Source: Paracidovorax cattleyae
Lineage (GTDB): Bacteria; Pseudomonadota; Gammaproteobacteria; Burkholderiales; Burkholderiaceae_C
Assembly: GCF_900104515.1 (NCBI RefSeq)
Contig: NZ_FNJL01000006.1
Span: 62,001 to 126,000 of the forward strand
DNA: 64,000 nucleotides
Reading direction: 5' to 3'
Below are positions 8,726-16,293 of the stretch, one piece after another. The position numbers were made by a program, and so were the translations under genes. Numbering within the stretch: position 1 is the stretch's first letter; the number at the start of each line of letters is the position of its first letter. Under the pieces are notes generated by a model. The model did not search any database, was not told the DNA's origin, and saw nothing but the letters and a program-made list of their open reading frames with translations.

Positions 8726-9603
8726 CACCACTCCATCTGGATCGAAAAAGGAAGGCGCACGCGGTGCACGTCGGAGACGACCATAAAATCTCCACCCCGC
8801 CTATGTAGGGCGCGCCATTCCCTGAAATGTTGGTTCTGCACCAGATAGCTCTGGCGGTCTGCCTCGGCTGCATTGGCGTATATCCATTGCTCTGTGACAG
8901 GGATCGCCAGTGCGGACGGGAGAAAACGCGCCACGCCACCGGGCCCCCAGAAGCCTAGCGGCTGCGATAGAAATGAGTCGTCATTGAAGTCATAGGAGTC
9001 CCGCAGGTAGAAGGCCAACTCGTCGATTTCGATGGCGACCTTGCCGAGGCCCTTGGGCGTCACCATGCCCGACACCGCGATCTTGAGCGTCGCCTCGCCC
9101 ATGGCGCCGTAGAAGTCGTCCATGGGGTCGCCGAACCGGCCTACATCCACGAAATTCACCTGGCAGGTGCCATCCAGGACCTTGGCCGGCTGGTTCAGAT
9201 TGCCGAAGCGCCAACGTTGCGAGGCTGGGCCGCTCATCTGCTGTTCGATACGTCTCTTAAGTTGCTCTATCCCGGCAGGGCTATTCCATCGCGCTTGTAA
9301 TGCCGACACCGCAGTCCGTACACGGGCAAAGCCCAATGCCCATTGCATGGTGACCATGTTTTCTTCCAGTTGCGAGGAACTCAGATGGCTCAAGTATCGC
9401 TGCCCACTTTTGGTGGTTTCTGGCATCACAAACGCCGCTCCCCTGAACCACCGCTCCATCAACGCCGCCGCGACCGGCCACTCCAGACGCGAGCGCATCA
9501 CCCCCGGAATGTCATCCAACCGAAACCGCCGAACCTTCGGCGGCAGCTTCGCTTCCAGTTGCGCGCTCAGGCGCTCGCTATCGAAACGGACGATATCGTT
9601 CAT
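8725..9603 (-). CDS. DUF6402 family protein
   Basis: 292 residues. I recognise the DUF6402 pattern of Burkholderiales: QCQVNFVDVGR-like motifs (here GTCQVNFVDVGRFGDPMDD), FYGAMGEATLKIAVSG, IEIDELAFYLRDSYDFND and QPLGFWGPGGVARF. Family function is unknown; members are often reported near type VI secretion accessory genes, which is background knowledge and not shown here. No signal peptide. The start at 9603 has GGGGAAGAGG just before it; an upstream in-frame start lacks this. First gene of a leftward set with coupled translation to the next. Confidence 0.8.
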   Translation of the reverse strand: MNDIVRFDSERLSAQLEAKLPPKVRRFRLDDIPGVMRSRLEWPVAAALMERWFRGAAFVMPETTKSGQRYLSHLSSSQLEENMVTMQWALGFARVRTAVSALQARWNSPAGIEQLKRRIEQQMSGPASQRWRFGNLNQPAKVLDGTCQVNFVDVGRFGDPMDDFYGAMGEATLKIAVSGMVTPKGLGKVAIEIDELAFYLRDSYDFNDDSFLSQPLGFWGPGGVARFLPSALAIPVTEQWIYANAAEADRQSYLVQNQHFREWRALHRRGGDFMVVSDVHRVRLPFSIQMEW

Positions 9604-9700
9604 ATGCCTCTTCCCCCGGTGTCTTTCTTCGGCGCCGGATTCTGCAGGCAACTAAGCCCGGCGCTGCGCGACGACGCGACGGTATGATTACGAAACGCAA

Positions 9701-9724
9701 CTGCCGGGCTGAAACGTCCGGCAG
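9701..9724. terminator. Hairpin between Lrp gene and DUF6402 gene
   Basis: A perfect 7-base stem (CTGCCGG / CCGGCAG) with a 10-base loop. It lies downstream of the leftward Lrp gene and upstream of the leftward DUF6402 gene. There is no clear T-run, so it may be a weak or Rho-assisted terminator. The rest of the 223-base gap shows no further gene. Confidence 0.4.
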
Positions 9725-9826
9725 CCTAACTGCTGGCCGTGGTGGTTACGCAGACCCTATTGCCTGCCATCCATATGACTTTTCAGAAAGTGCGCATGGC
9801 TTTGCGGCGATGATTCAAACGCATCG

Positions 9827-10303
9827 TCATCGGCGCAAATGCGCCAGCGGCAGCGCCCCTCCCGCCTTCACCTCCCCCAGCGAAAAGCTCGTGTGCATGT
9901 CCTTCACGTTGGGCAGGTTCAGCAGCACGCCGCGCGCGAACTGCGAGAAGCTCTCCAGGTCGCGCGCCACCACCTGCAGTTCGAAGGTGCCGGTGCCGCT
10001 GATGTAATGGCAGGCGACCACCTCGGGGATCTTGGCGATGGCCTCTTCCATCTCGCGCGTGAGGCCGCCGGTGCTGCGGTCGGCATCCAGCCGCACGAAG
10101 GCCAGCACGCCCAGGCCGATCCGGTGGCGGTCGATCTCCGCGTGGTAGCCCTTGATGAAGCCGGCCTCCTCCAGGGCCCGCACGCGCCGCCAGCACGGCG
10201 CGGCAGAGAGCCCCACGCGCTGCGCCAGTTCGGCGTTCGTCAGCCGTGCGTCGGCCTGCAGTTCCGCGAGGATGGCGATGTCGAATTTGTCGAGTTCTTC
10301 CAT
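9827..10303 (-). CDS. Lrp/AsnC family transcriptional regulator
   Basis: 158 residues. N-terminal AsnC-type helix-turn-helix (LDKFDIAILAELQADARL then NAELAQRVGLSAAPCWRRV) and C-terminal RAM domain with the Gly-Thr-Gly segment (CHYISGTGTFELQVVARD). These regulators bind amino acids and act as dimers or octamers. Divergent from the indolepyruvate oxidoreductase gene with 176 bases between, so it probably controls that gene in response to amino acids, the usual arrangement in related bacteria. ATG at 10303 gives the standard N-terminus of the family. Confidence 0.9.
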   Translation of the reverse strand: MEELDKFDIAILAELQADARLTNAELAQRVGLSAAPCWRRVRALEEAGFIKGYHAEIDRHRIGLGVLAFVRLDADRSTGGLTREMEEAIAKIPEVVACHYISGTGTFELQVVARDLESFSQFARGVLLNLPNVKDMHTSFSLGEVKAGGALPLAHLRR

Positions 10304-10479
10304 TTCCTTATTGTTTTCAGAAAGGATCTTTCTGAAACGAGGGTAAACACGGCATGGAAACGAAAGGACATATCCGGCCGTCCTGCCTACACTGGCAAGC
10401 AAAGCCCGCCCCACCGGGCGCGCCGCCCTGCCCGCGCCCACGAGGCCGCGGCACCCCCGACGATGATGGAGAGACATTC

Positions 10480-13400
10480 ATGAACGCCCCGCTGCCCGAG
10501 CACATCCGCCGCGCCCTGGAAACAGTGTCCCTGGATGACAAATACACGCTGCCGGAGGGCCGGGCCTTCATGAGCGGCGTGCAGGCCCTCGTGCGCCTGC
10601 CCATGCTGCAGCGCCAGCGCGACGCCATGGCCGGGCTCAACACCGCCGGCTTCGTCAGCGGCTACCGGGGCTCCCCGCTGGGCGGCTACGACCAGGCGCT
10701 CTGGGCGGCCCGCAAGCACCTGGCGCAGAACCACATCGTCTTCCAGCCCGGCGTGAACGAGGAGCTGGGCGCGACGGCCGTCTGGGGCACGCAGCAGCTG
10801 GATCTCTATCCCGACAAGAAGAAGTACGACGGGGTGTTCGGCATCTGGTACGGCAAGGGGCCGGGCGTGGACCGCTGTTCCGACGTGTTCAAGCACGCCA
10901 ACATGGCCGGCACCGCCAAGCACGGCGGCGTGATCGCCATCGCGGGCGACGACCACATCAGCAAGAGCAGCACCGCGCCGCACCAGAGCGACCACATCTT
11001 CAAGGCCTGCGGGCTGCCGGTGTTCTTCCCGAGCAGCGTGCAGGAGATCCTGGACATGGGCCTGCATGCCTTCGCCATGAGCCGCTTCTCCGGCGTGTGG
11101 TCGGGCATGAAGACCATCCAGGAAGTGGTGGAGTCGTCCAGCAGCATCTCGGTCGATCCGGACCGCGTGAACATCGTGCTGCCCGAGGATTTCGCGATGC
11201 CCCCCGGCGGCCTGCACATCCGCTGGCCCGATGCGCCGCTGGAGCAGGAGGCGCGCCTCATGGACTACAAGTGGTATGCGGCCCTGGCGTATATCCGCGC
11301 CAACCGGCTCAACTACAACGTCATCGAAGGGGCGCAGGACCGGTTCGGCATCATCGCCAGCGGCAAGGCCTACAACGACACCCGCCAGGCCCTGATCGAC
11401 CTGGGCCTGGATGACGACACCTGCCGGCAACTGGGCATCCGCGTGCACAAGGTCAACGTGGTCTGGCCGCTGGAGGCCACCATCACGCGCGATTTCGCCC
11501 AGGGCCTGCAGGAGATCCTGGTGGTGGAGGAGAAGCGCCAGGTCATCGAATACCAGCTCAAGGAAGAGCTCTACAACTGGCGCGCCGACGTGCGCCCCAA
11601 CGTGCTGGGCAAGTTCGACGAGGTGGAGGGAGACAACTCCGGCGGCGAGTGGAGCATGGCCAACCCGAGCCAGAACTGGCTGCTGCGCCCGAAGGCCGAC
11701 CTGACACCCGCCATCATCGCGCGCGCCATCGCCAAGCGGCTGAAGAAGCTCGGCGTGTCAGAAGACGTGGTGGCGCGCATGGACGCTCGCCTTTCCGTGA
11801 TCGACGCGCGCGAGCGCTCGCTCGCCGGGACCACGGCCGACACCGGCGACCGCACCCCGTGGTTCTGCAGCGGCTGCCCGCACAACACCAGCACCCGCGT
11901 GCCCGAGGGCTCGCGCGCCGTGGCCGGCATCGGCTGCCACTACATGGTCAACTGGATGCCGGGCCGCAACACCTCCACCTTCACGCAGATGGGCGGCGAA
12001 GGCGTGACCTGGGTGGGCCAGCAGCCGTTCTCGCTGGACAAGCACGTCTTCGCCAACCTGGGCGACGGCACGTACTTCCACAGCGGCCTGCTGGCGATCC
12101 GCCAGAGCATCGCCGCCGGAACCAACATCACCTACAAGGTGCTCTACAACGACGCCGTGGCCATGACCGGCGGCCAGCAGGTGGGCGAGCGGCCCGAGGG
12201 CCACTCGGTGCTGCAGATCATGAACAGCCTGAAGTCCGAGGGCGTGGCCCGACTGGTCATCGTGACCGACGAGCCCGCCAAGTACGACGGCGTGCAGCTC
12301 GCCGAGGGCGTGACGGTGCACCACCGCGACGAGCTGGACCGCATCCAGCGCGAATTCCGCGAGATCCCCGGCTGCACGGCCATCATCTACGACCAGACCT
12401 GCGCCACCGAGAAGCGCCGCCGCAGAAAGCGCGGCACGCTCGCCACGCCCGACAAGACCGTGGTCATCAACGAACTGGTCTGCGAAGGCTGCGGCGACTG
12501 TTCCGTGCAGTCCAACTGCCTGTCGGTGGAGCCGCTGGAGACCGAGTTCGGCCGCAAGCGCCGCATCAACCAGAGCACCTGCAACAAGGACTATTCCTGC
12601 CTGAAGGGCTTCTGCCCGAGCTTCGTGACCGTCGAGGGCGGCACGCTCAGGAAGCCGAAGAAGGAAAAGAAGGGCGACCTGTCGGCGCTGCCGCCACTGC
12701 CCGAGCCGGTGCTGCCCGCGGCCGAATCCGCCTGGGGCATCGTCGTGGCCGGCGTCGGCGGCACGGGGGTGATCACCATCGGCTCGCTGCTGGGCATGGC
12801 CGCGCACCTGGAAGGCATGGGCGTCATCACCCAGGACGCCGCCGGCCTGGCCCAGAAGGGCGGAGCCACGTGGAGCCACGTGCAGATCGCCAACCGGCCC
12901 GAAGCCATCTACACGACCAAGGTCGATACCGCCAAGGCCGACCTCATCATCGGCTGCGACTCCATCGTCGCCTCGCTCAAGACCACCATGGCCGCGATGC
13001 AGCCGGGCCGTACCTTCGTGGCGCTGAACAACCATGGCTCGCCCACGGCATCCTTCGTGAACAACCCCGACTGGCAGTTCCCGGGCCAGCACTGCAACAC
13101 GGCCATTGCCTCGGCCGTGGGCGAGGAGCTGCTGGGCAGTTTCGATGCCGAAGAGGTGGCGGTGCAGCTGCTGGGCGACAGCATCTACACCAACCCCCTC
13201 ATGCTGGGCTATGCGTGGCAGAAAGGCCGCGTGCCGCTGTCCCGCGCCGCGCTGATGCGCGCCATGGAGCTCAACGGCGTGCAGGTCGAGAACAACAAGG
13301 CTGCCTTCGAATGGGGCCGCCGCTGCGCGCACGACCTGGCCGGGGTGCGCGCGCTTTTCCAGACGGCGCAGGTCATCCATTTCGCGAAGAAGCCCGCGCT

Positions 13401-14055
13401 TGCCGAGATCATCGCGCGCCGCGAGGAATTCCTCACGGGCTACCAGAACGCGGCCTACGCGGCCACCTACCGGGCCTTCGTGCAGAAAGTGCAGGAAGCC
13501 GAGGCGCGCTTCGGCTCCACCACCCGCCTCACCGAGGCCGTGGCCCGCTACCTCTTCAAGCTCATGGCCTACAAGGACGAGTACGAAGTGGCCCGCCTGC
13601 ACACCGACAGCGCCTTTACCGGGAAGATCGCCGGCATGTTCGAAGGCGACTACCGCGTGGTGCACCACCTCGCGCCGCCGATCACCGCGAAGAAGAACGA
13701 GCGCGGCGAGCTGGTGAAGAAGGCCTATGGTCCCTGGATGCACAAGGCCTTCGGCGTGCTGGCGAAGATGAAGGGCCTGCGCGGCACGGCGTTCGATCCC
13801 TTCGGCCGCACCGGGGAGCGCCGCACCGAGCGCGCGCTGATCCAGGAATACCGCGCCTGCATCGAAGAGCTGCTGGCCGGGCTCACGGCGGAGAACCTGC
13901 CCCTGGCGGTGGAGATCGCGCGCATCCCCGAACAGATCCGCGGCTACGGCCACGTGAAGGAGCAGCACCTGCAAAAGGCCCGCAAGCAGTGGACCGGTCT
14001 CATGGCCCGGTGGCGCGGCGGTCCGGTGGAGGTGGCGCTGCGGCAGAGTGCCTGA
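10480..14055 (+). CDS. Indolepyruvate ferredoxin oxidoreductase, fused alpha/beta type
   Basis: 1191 residues. Oxidatively decarboxylates arylpyruvates and related 2-oxoacids to acyl-CoA with thiamine pyrophosphate and iron-sulphur clusters, part of aromatic and branched amino acid breakdown. N-terminal pyruvate-oxidoreductase-like region (GYRGSPLGGYDQALW), the thiamine-binding GDG segment (about residues 528-556), and Cys motifs CEGCGDC from residue 668 and CNKDYSCLKGFC. From about residue 752 the gamma/IorB-like domain begins (GVGGTGVITIG), followed by a long C-terminal extension (DUF6537 type). GGAGAGA precedes the ATG. Single-chain fusions like this are typical of proteobacteria. Divergent Lrp regulator upstream. 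Confidence 0.92.
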   Translation: MNAPLPEHIRRALETVSLDDKYTLPEGRAFMSGVQALVRLPMLQRQRDAMAGLNTAGFVSGYRGSPLGGYDQALWAARKHLAQNHIVFQPGVNEELGATAVWGTQQLDLYPDKKKYDGVFGIWYGKGPGVDRCSDVFKHANMAGTAKHGGVIAIAGDDHISKSSTAPHQSDHIFKACGLPVFFPSSVQEILDMGLHAFAMSRFSGVWSGMKTIQEVVESSSSISVDPDRVNIVLPEDFAMPPGGLHIRWPDAPLEQEARLMDYKWYAALAYIRANRLNYNVIEGAQDRFGIIASGKAYNDTRQALIDLGLDDDTCRQLGIRVHKVNVVWPLEATITRDFAQGLQEILVVEEKRQVIEYQLKEELYNWRADVRPNVLGKFDEVEGDNSGGEWSMANPSQNWLLRPKADLTPAIIARAIAKRLKKLGVSEDVVARMDARLSVIDARERSLAGTTADTGDRTPWFCSGCPHNTSTRVPEGSRAVAGIGCHYMVNWMPGRNTSTFTQMGGEGVTWVGQQPFSLDKHVFANLGDGTYFHSGLLAIRQSIAAGTNITYKVLYNDAVAMTGGQQVGERPEGHSVLQIMNSLKSEGVARLVIVTDEPAKYDGVQLAEGVTVHHRDELDRIQREFREIPGCTAIIYDQTCATEKRRRRKRGTLATPDKTVVINELVCEGCGDCSVQSNCLSVEPLETEFGRKRRINQSTCNKDYSCLKGFCPSFVTVEGGTLRKPKKEKKGDLSALPPLPEPVLPAAESAWGIVVAGVGGTGVITIGSLLGMAAHLEGMGVITQDAAGLAQKGGATWSHVQIANRPEAIYTTKVDTAKADLIIGCDSIVASLKTTMAAMQPGRTFVALNNHGSPTASFVNNPDWQFPGQHCNTAIASAVGEELLGSFDAEEVAVQLLGDSIYTNPLMLGYAWQKGRVPLSRAALMRAMELNGVQVENNKAAFEWGRRCAHDLAGVRALFQTAQVIHFAKKPALAEIIARREEFLTGYQNAAYAATYRAFVQKVQEAEARFGSTTRLTEAVARYLFKLMAYKDEYEVARLHTDSAFTGKIAGMFEGDYRVVHHLAPPITAKKNERGELVKKAYGPWMHKAFGVLAKMKGLRGTAFDPFGRTGERRTERALIQEYRACIEELLAGLTAENLPLAVEIARIPEQIRGYGHVKEQHLQKARKQWTGLMARWRGGPVEVALRQSA

Positions 14056-14118
14056 GGGATCCCGGGGGGCGGCGGAACTGCGCCGGCCGTATAGTGTCCT
14101 CCGGAGGAGCGGCTATCC

Positions 14119-14697
14119 ATGAGAATCATTCCGCGCCATACCCCTGCACGCATCGCACGGGCGCTCTCTTTGTCGCTGGCGGTAGCGTCGTCGCTAGGAG
14201 GCGTTGCGCTGCCCGCGGTTGCAGCATCCGAATCGTCCCGCGTGCCCGTCGATCCGGCGTTCTCCCGGCCCGATCCGCGGCGGATGCCAAGCCGGGCCGC
14301 ATTGCGTTCGTTTTTGGCTGCAAAGGCCAGCACATCGCATGCGAACACCTTCTGTTTCGTGCAGAGGCGGCTGGACAGGCCCGATACATCGGAGCCGGGC
14401 ACGAGTGTGCTGTCCATGATCTGGTACGAAGGCGAGTCCGTGCATCGGATAAACCGCGTTCGATCAGGGCAATCGTACGTACCTGACAGGATGGACCCGG
14501 ACACGGAGGGCCGGATGCTGGCCTATGCCACTGGCGTCGTGAATCTGAAGACCGATGTCGTACCAACGGATACGGATGTTGGCACCAGTACATCCCTGGT
14601 GAGCCGGTCGTGGGTCGATCGAATACTCATGCAGTGCCGGCGTGCAGGGACTACGGTTCGGATACCGGCGTTCAAGCCACCCGTGCCGAAGCAATAA
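14119..14697 (+). CDS. Secreted hypothetical protein, possible immunity partner
   Basis: 192 residues with a strong signal peptide (LSLSLAVASSLGGVALPAVAA). The mature part has two Cys (TFCFVQRRL, ILMQCRRAG) and no domain I recognise. GGAGGAG at 14102-14108 supports the start. It ends 38 bases before a gene for a cell-wall-hydrolase-like protein that lacks its own signal peptide. A periplasmic protein next to a peptidoglycan-degrading toxin could be the immunity protein, although immunity genes more often follow the toxin. Inference only. Confidence 0.7.
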   Translation: MRIIPRHTPARIARALSLSLAVASSLGGVALPAVAASESSRVPVDPAFSRPDPRRMPSRAALRSFLAAKASTSHANTFCFVQRRLDRPDTSEPGTSVLSMIWYEGESVHRINRVRSGQSYVPDRMDPDTEGRMLAYATGVVNLKTDVVPTDTDVGTSTSLVSRSWVDRILMQCRRAGTTVRIPAFKPPVPKQ

Positions 14698-14735
14698 GTA
14701 GAAAACAAATCGCGGATATCCGAGGGGGAGTTTCC

Positions 14736-15590
14736 GTGGCCAATGCCATCCTGAAATACATGCACGGCAATCCCGTGCCGGGTACGATCACTCTCGTCGA
14801 GAGCAATGTTCTGCGCGTCAAGCTGGAGAAGATAGACAAGCGCTACACGCTGGCGGCAGTGAGCGATTACCCCAACGTGCTGGAGATCACGGGCACGACG
14901 CACAACAGCCGAGCGGATGCGTGGGGTTTCACGGTGGCCGCGCGCAATGCCGGCAATGCCAAGCTCATGCTCCAGTCCGAGCGCGGCGCCAGCGCCTCTG
15001 TGCTGACGATCACGCCGGCGCTGGTAAGCGTCACGGTGAAGAAGGTGGTGCGTCTGCCCGGCCCTGAGTCTGATGCTGGCCTTCTGGTGCGGCTCTTCCT
15101 CGTAGAGGTGCCTGCGCCCCAGGAGTGGACGAGGGCCGGGATTGGAGGGCCGGATGCGGCTATGGACGGAATGCGCATGATGCGCAGGGTGATCGCCAAC
15201 CGGCTGGGCTCCGGCAGCGCCAAGGAGTTCATGGCGGCCGGCGCCCGAAATATCCGGGACATCGTGACTGCCAGTGACCGAGGGCAGGTGCAATTTGCCG
15301 GTTTCCAGCATTACCCGCAGATTGCCAGCGGGAAGCAGGAATTGATAGATGCCCGAATGGCCATCGTCAACGATGCCACCAACACGGCCTGGCATGCGAA
15401 ATACGTGGCGTTTTACGAGGCCGCGCTTTTGGCTGCAACGGAGCCGCTGCCACCAGATCCCAGCCCGACAGGGTTGTTTGGATGGCGGACGGACGACTCC
15501 GGGGCCCCCTCGCCCGACTTCGTGGAGTTCAAAACCGTGGGAGGCAATACCTTCTTCACGCACAGGCGCCTGCGCATCCCTGGCCGCTGA
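14736..15590 (+). CDS. SleB-like cell-wall hydrolase, candidate type VI effector
   Basis: 284 residues from a GTG start with an excellent ribosome site (GAGGGGGAG, 14722-14730). No signal peptide. Residues about 10-100 look like an Ig-like (BIg2-type) beta domain. The C-terminal 150 residues resemble SleB-type cell-wall hydrolases: MRRVIANRLGSG, ARNIRDIVTASDRGQVQF, FQHYPQ, then DPSPTGLFGWRTDDSG and a closing GGNTFFT. A peptidoglycan hydrolase without signal peptide, paired with an exported small protein, fits an interbacterial effector delivered into the periplasm. The type VI assignment is inferred; no VgrG, Hcp or PAAR gene is in the window. Confidence 0.62.
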   Translation: MANAILKYMHGNPVPGTITLVESNVLRVKLEKIDKRYTLAAVSDYPNVLEITGTTHNSRADAWGFTVAARNAGNAKLMLQSERGASASVLTITPALVSVTVKKVVRLPGPESDAGLLVRLFLVEVPAPQEWTRAGIGGPDAAMDGMRMMRRVIANRLGSGSAKEFMAAGARNIRDIVTASDRGQVQFAGFQHYPQIASGKQELIDARMAIVNDATNTAWHAKYVAFYEAALLAATEPLPPDPSPTGLFGWRTDDSGAPSPDFVEFKTVGGNTFFTHRRLRIPGR

Positions 15591-15622
15591 GCCTTCCGTG
15601 CCTCGGATACGGCTCGGCCCCT

Positions 15623-15650
15623 GCATAACCCAACGGCCCACGGGTTATGC
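15623..15650. terminator. Hairpin after the hydrolase gene
   Basis: Perfect 9-base inverted repeat (GCATAACCC / GGGTTATGC) with a 10-base loop, 33 bases after the stop of the hydrolase gene and 129 before yajC. No T-run follows. Likely a Rho-assisted terminator or boundary element. Confidence 0.4.
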
Positions 15651-15730
15651 CACCAGGCCGCTGAAACGCGCCGCATACAATCGCCTGTTGCCCTGCGGCA
15701 GGCGCCCATGCGCCGCTGCGTGCACGATCG

Positions 15731-15750
15731 GTCCGGCGAACGGGCCGGAC
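15731..15750 (+). promoter_or_regulatory. Hairpin in the yajC leader
   Basis: GTCCGGC / GCCGGAC, a perfect 7-base stem with a 6-base loop, followed by a pyrimidine stretch (gaccctcttttc) and then the GGAG ribosome site of yajC. It could be a terminator-like attenuator or a leftover terminator of an upstream gene. A possible -10 (TACAAT, 15676-15681) lies upstream, with no convincing -35. Confidence 0.35.
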
Positions 15751-15778
15751 GACCCTCTTTTCACCGGAGCCTGTAGCC

Positions 15779-16111
15779 GTGTTTATCTCTTCCGCCTTCG
15801 CCCAGACCGCCCCGGCCGCCGCGCCCGCTGGCGGCATGATGTCCTCGCTCACGAGCATGCTGCCGCTGGTGCTGATGTTCGTGGTGCTGTACTTCATCAT
15901 GATCCGGCCCCAGATGAAGCGCCAGAAGGAGCACCGCGCCATGATCGACGCGATCGCCAAGGGCGACGAGGTGGCGACGGCCGGCGGCATCCTGGGTCGG
16001 GTCACGCGCCTGTCCGAAGGCTTCCTGCACATCGAGATCGCCTCGGGCGTGGAAGTGCAGGTCCAGCGCAGCGCCGTGTCCCAGGTCCTGCCCAAAGGCA
16101 CGGTGAAGTGA
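15779..16111 (+). CDS. yajC: Preprotein translocase accessory subunit YajC
   Basis: 110 residues from a GTG start with GGAGCC upstream. One membrane helix (SMLPLVLMFVVLYFIMIRP, about residues 27-45) followed by the conserved basic stretch RPQMKRQKEH and the C-terminal beta domain (GDEVATAGGILGRV). Joins SecD and SecF in the complex that helps SecYEG pull exported proteins out. First gene of yajC-secD-secF. In related genomes queA/tgt genes usually precede it; here the neighbours are accessory genes. Confidence 0.95.
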   Translation: MFISSAFAQTAPAAAPAGGMMSSLTSMLPLVLMFVVLYFIMIRPQMKRQKEHRAMIDAIAKGDEVATAGGILGRVTRLSEGFLHIEIASGVEVQVQRSAVSQVLPKGTVK

Positions 16112-16125
16112 GGGGCAACCCCCTG

Positions 16126-16174
16126 AGCGGCTGCGCCGCTTCCCCCTTCTCTCGCGCTGCGCGCGGGAAGGGGG
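16126..16174. repeat. Palindromic intergenic repeat (two stem-loops) between yajC and secD
   Basis: Two adjoining hairpins. The first is AGCGG/CCGCT (16126-16140). The second has outer stem CCCCCTTC / GAAGGGGG (16142-16149 and 16167-16174) and inner stem CGCG/CGCG. From memory, stretches of this type (CTGAGCGGCTGCGCCGCTTC followed by a C-run) are frequent between genes in Comamonadaceae, so this is likely a dispersed REP-like element. It splits the operon and may protect yajC mRNA or reduce read-through to secD. The rest of the 182-base gap shows no gene. Confidence 0.6.
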
Positions 16175-16293
16175 ACGACGCCAGCGCGGCGGGGCGGCCC
16201 TTGCGCGGCGTCTGCTGGCCTGCGCCGCTCCAACTCCAGGCGCCGCCGGTGGTGCGGCACGCCGTGGTCAACTGAGATGATAAGAGCGCGATC

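Noticed and set aside
10600-14000. Long open frames antisense or out of frame to the indolepyruvate oxidoreductase, secD, DUF1631 and topB genes
   Set aside because: Very GC-rich DNA gives long open shadow frames; they lack ribosome sites and domain motifs, and they overlap well-identified genes.
15676-15681. TACAAT as a yajC promoter
   Set aside because: No acceptable -35 at 16-18 bases; kept only as a remark.
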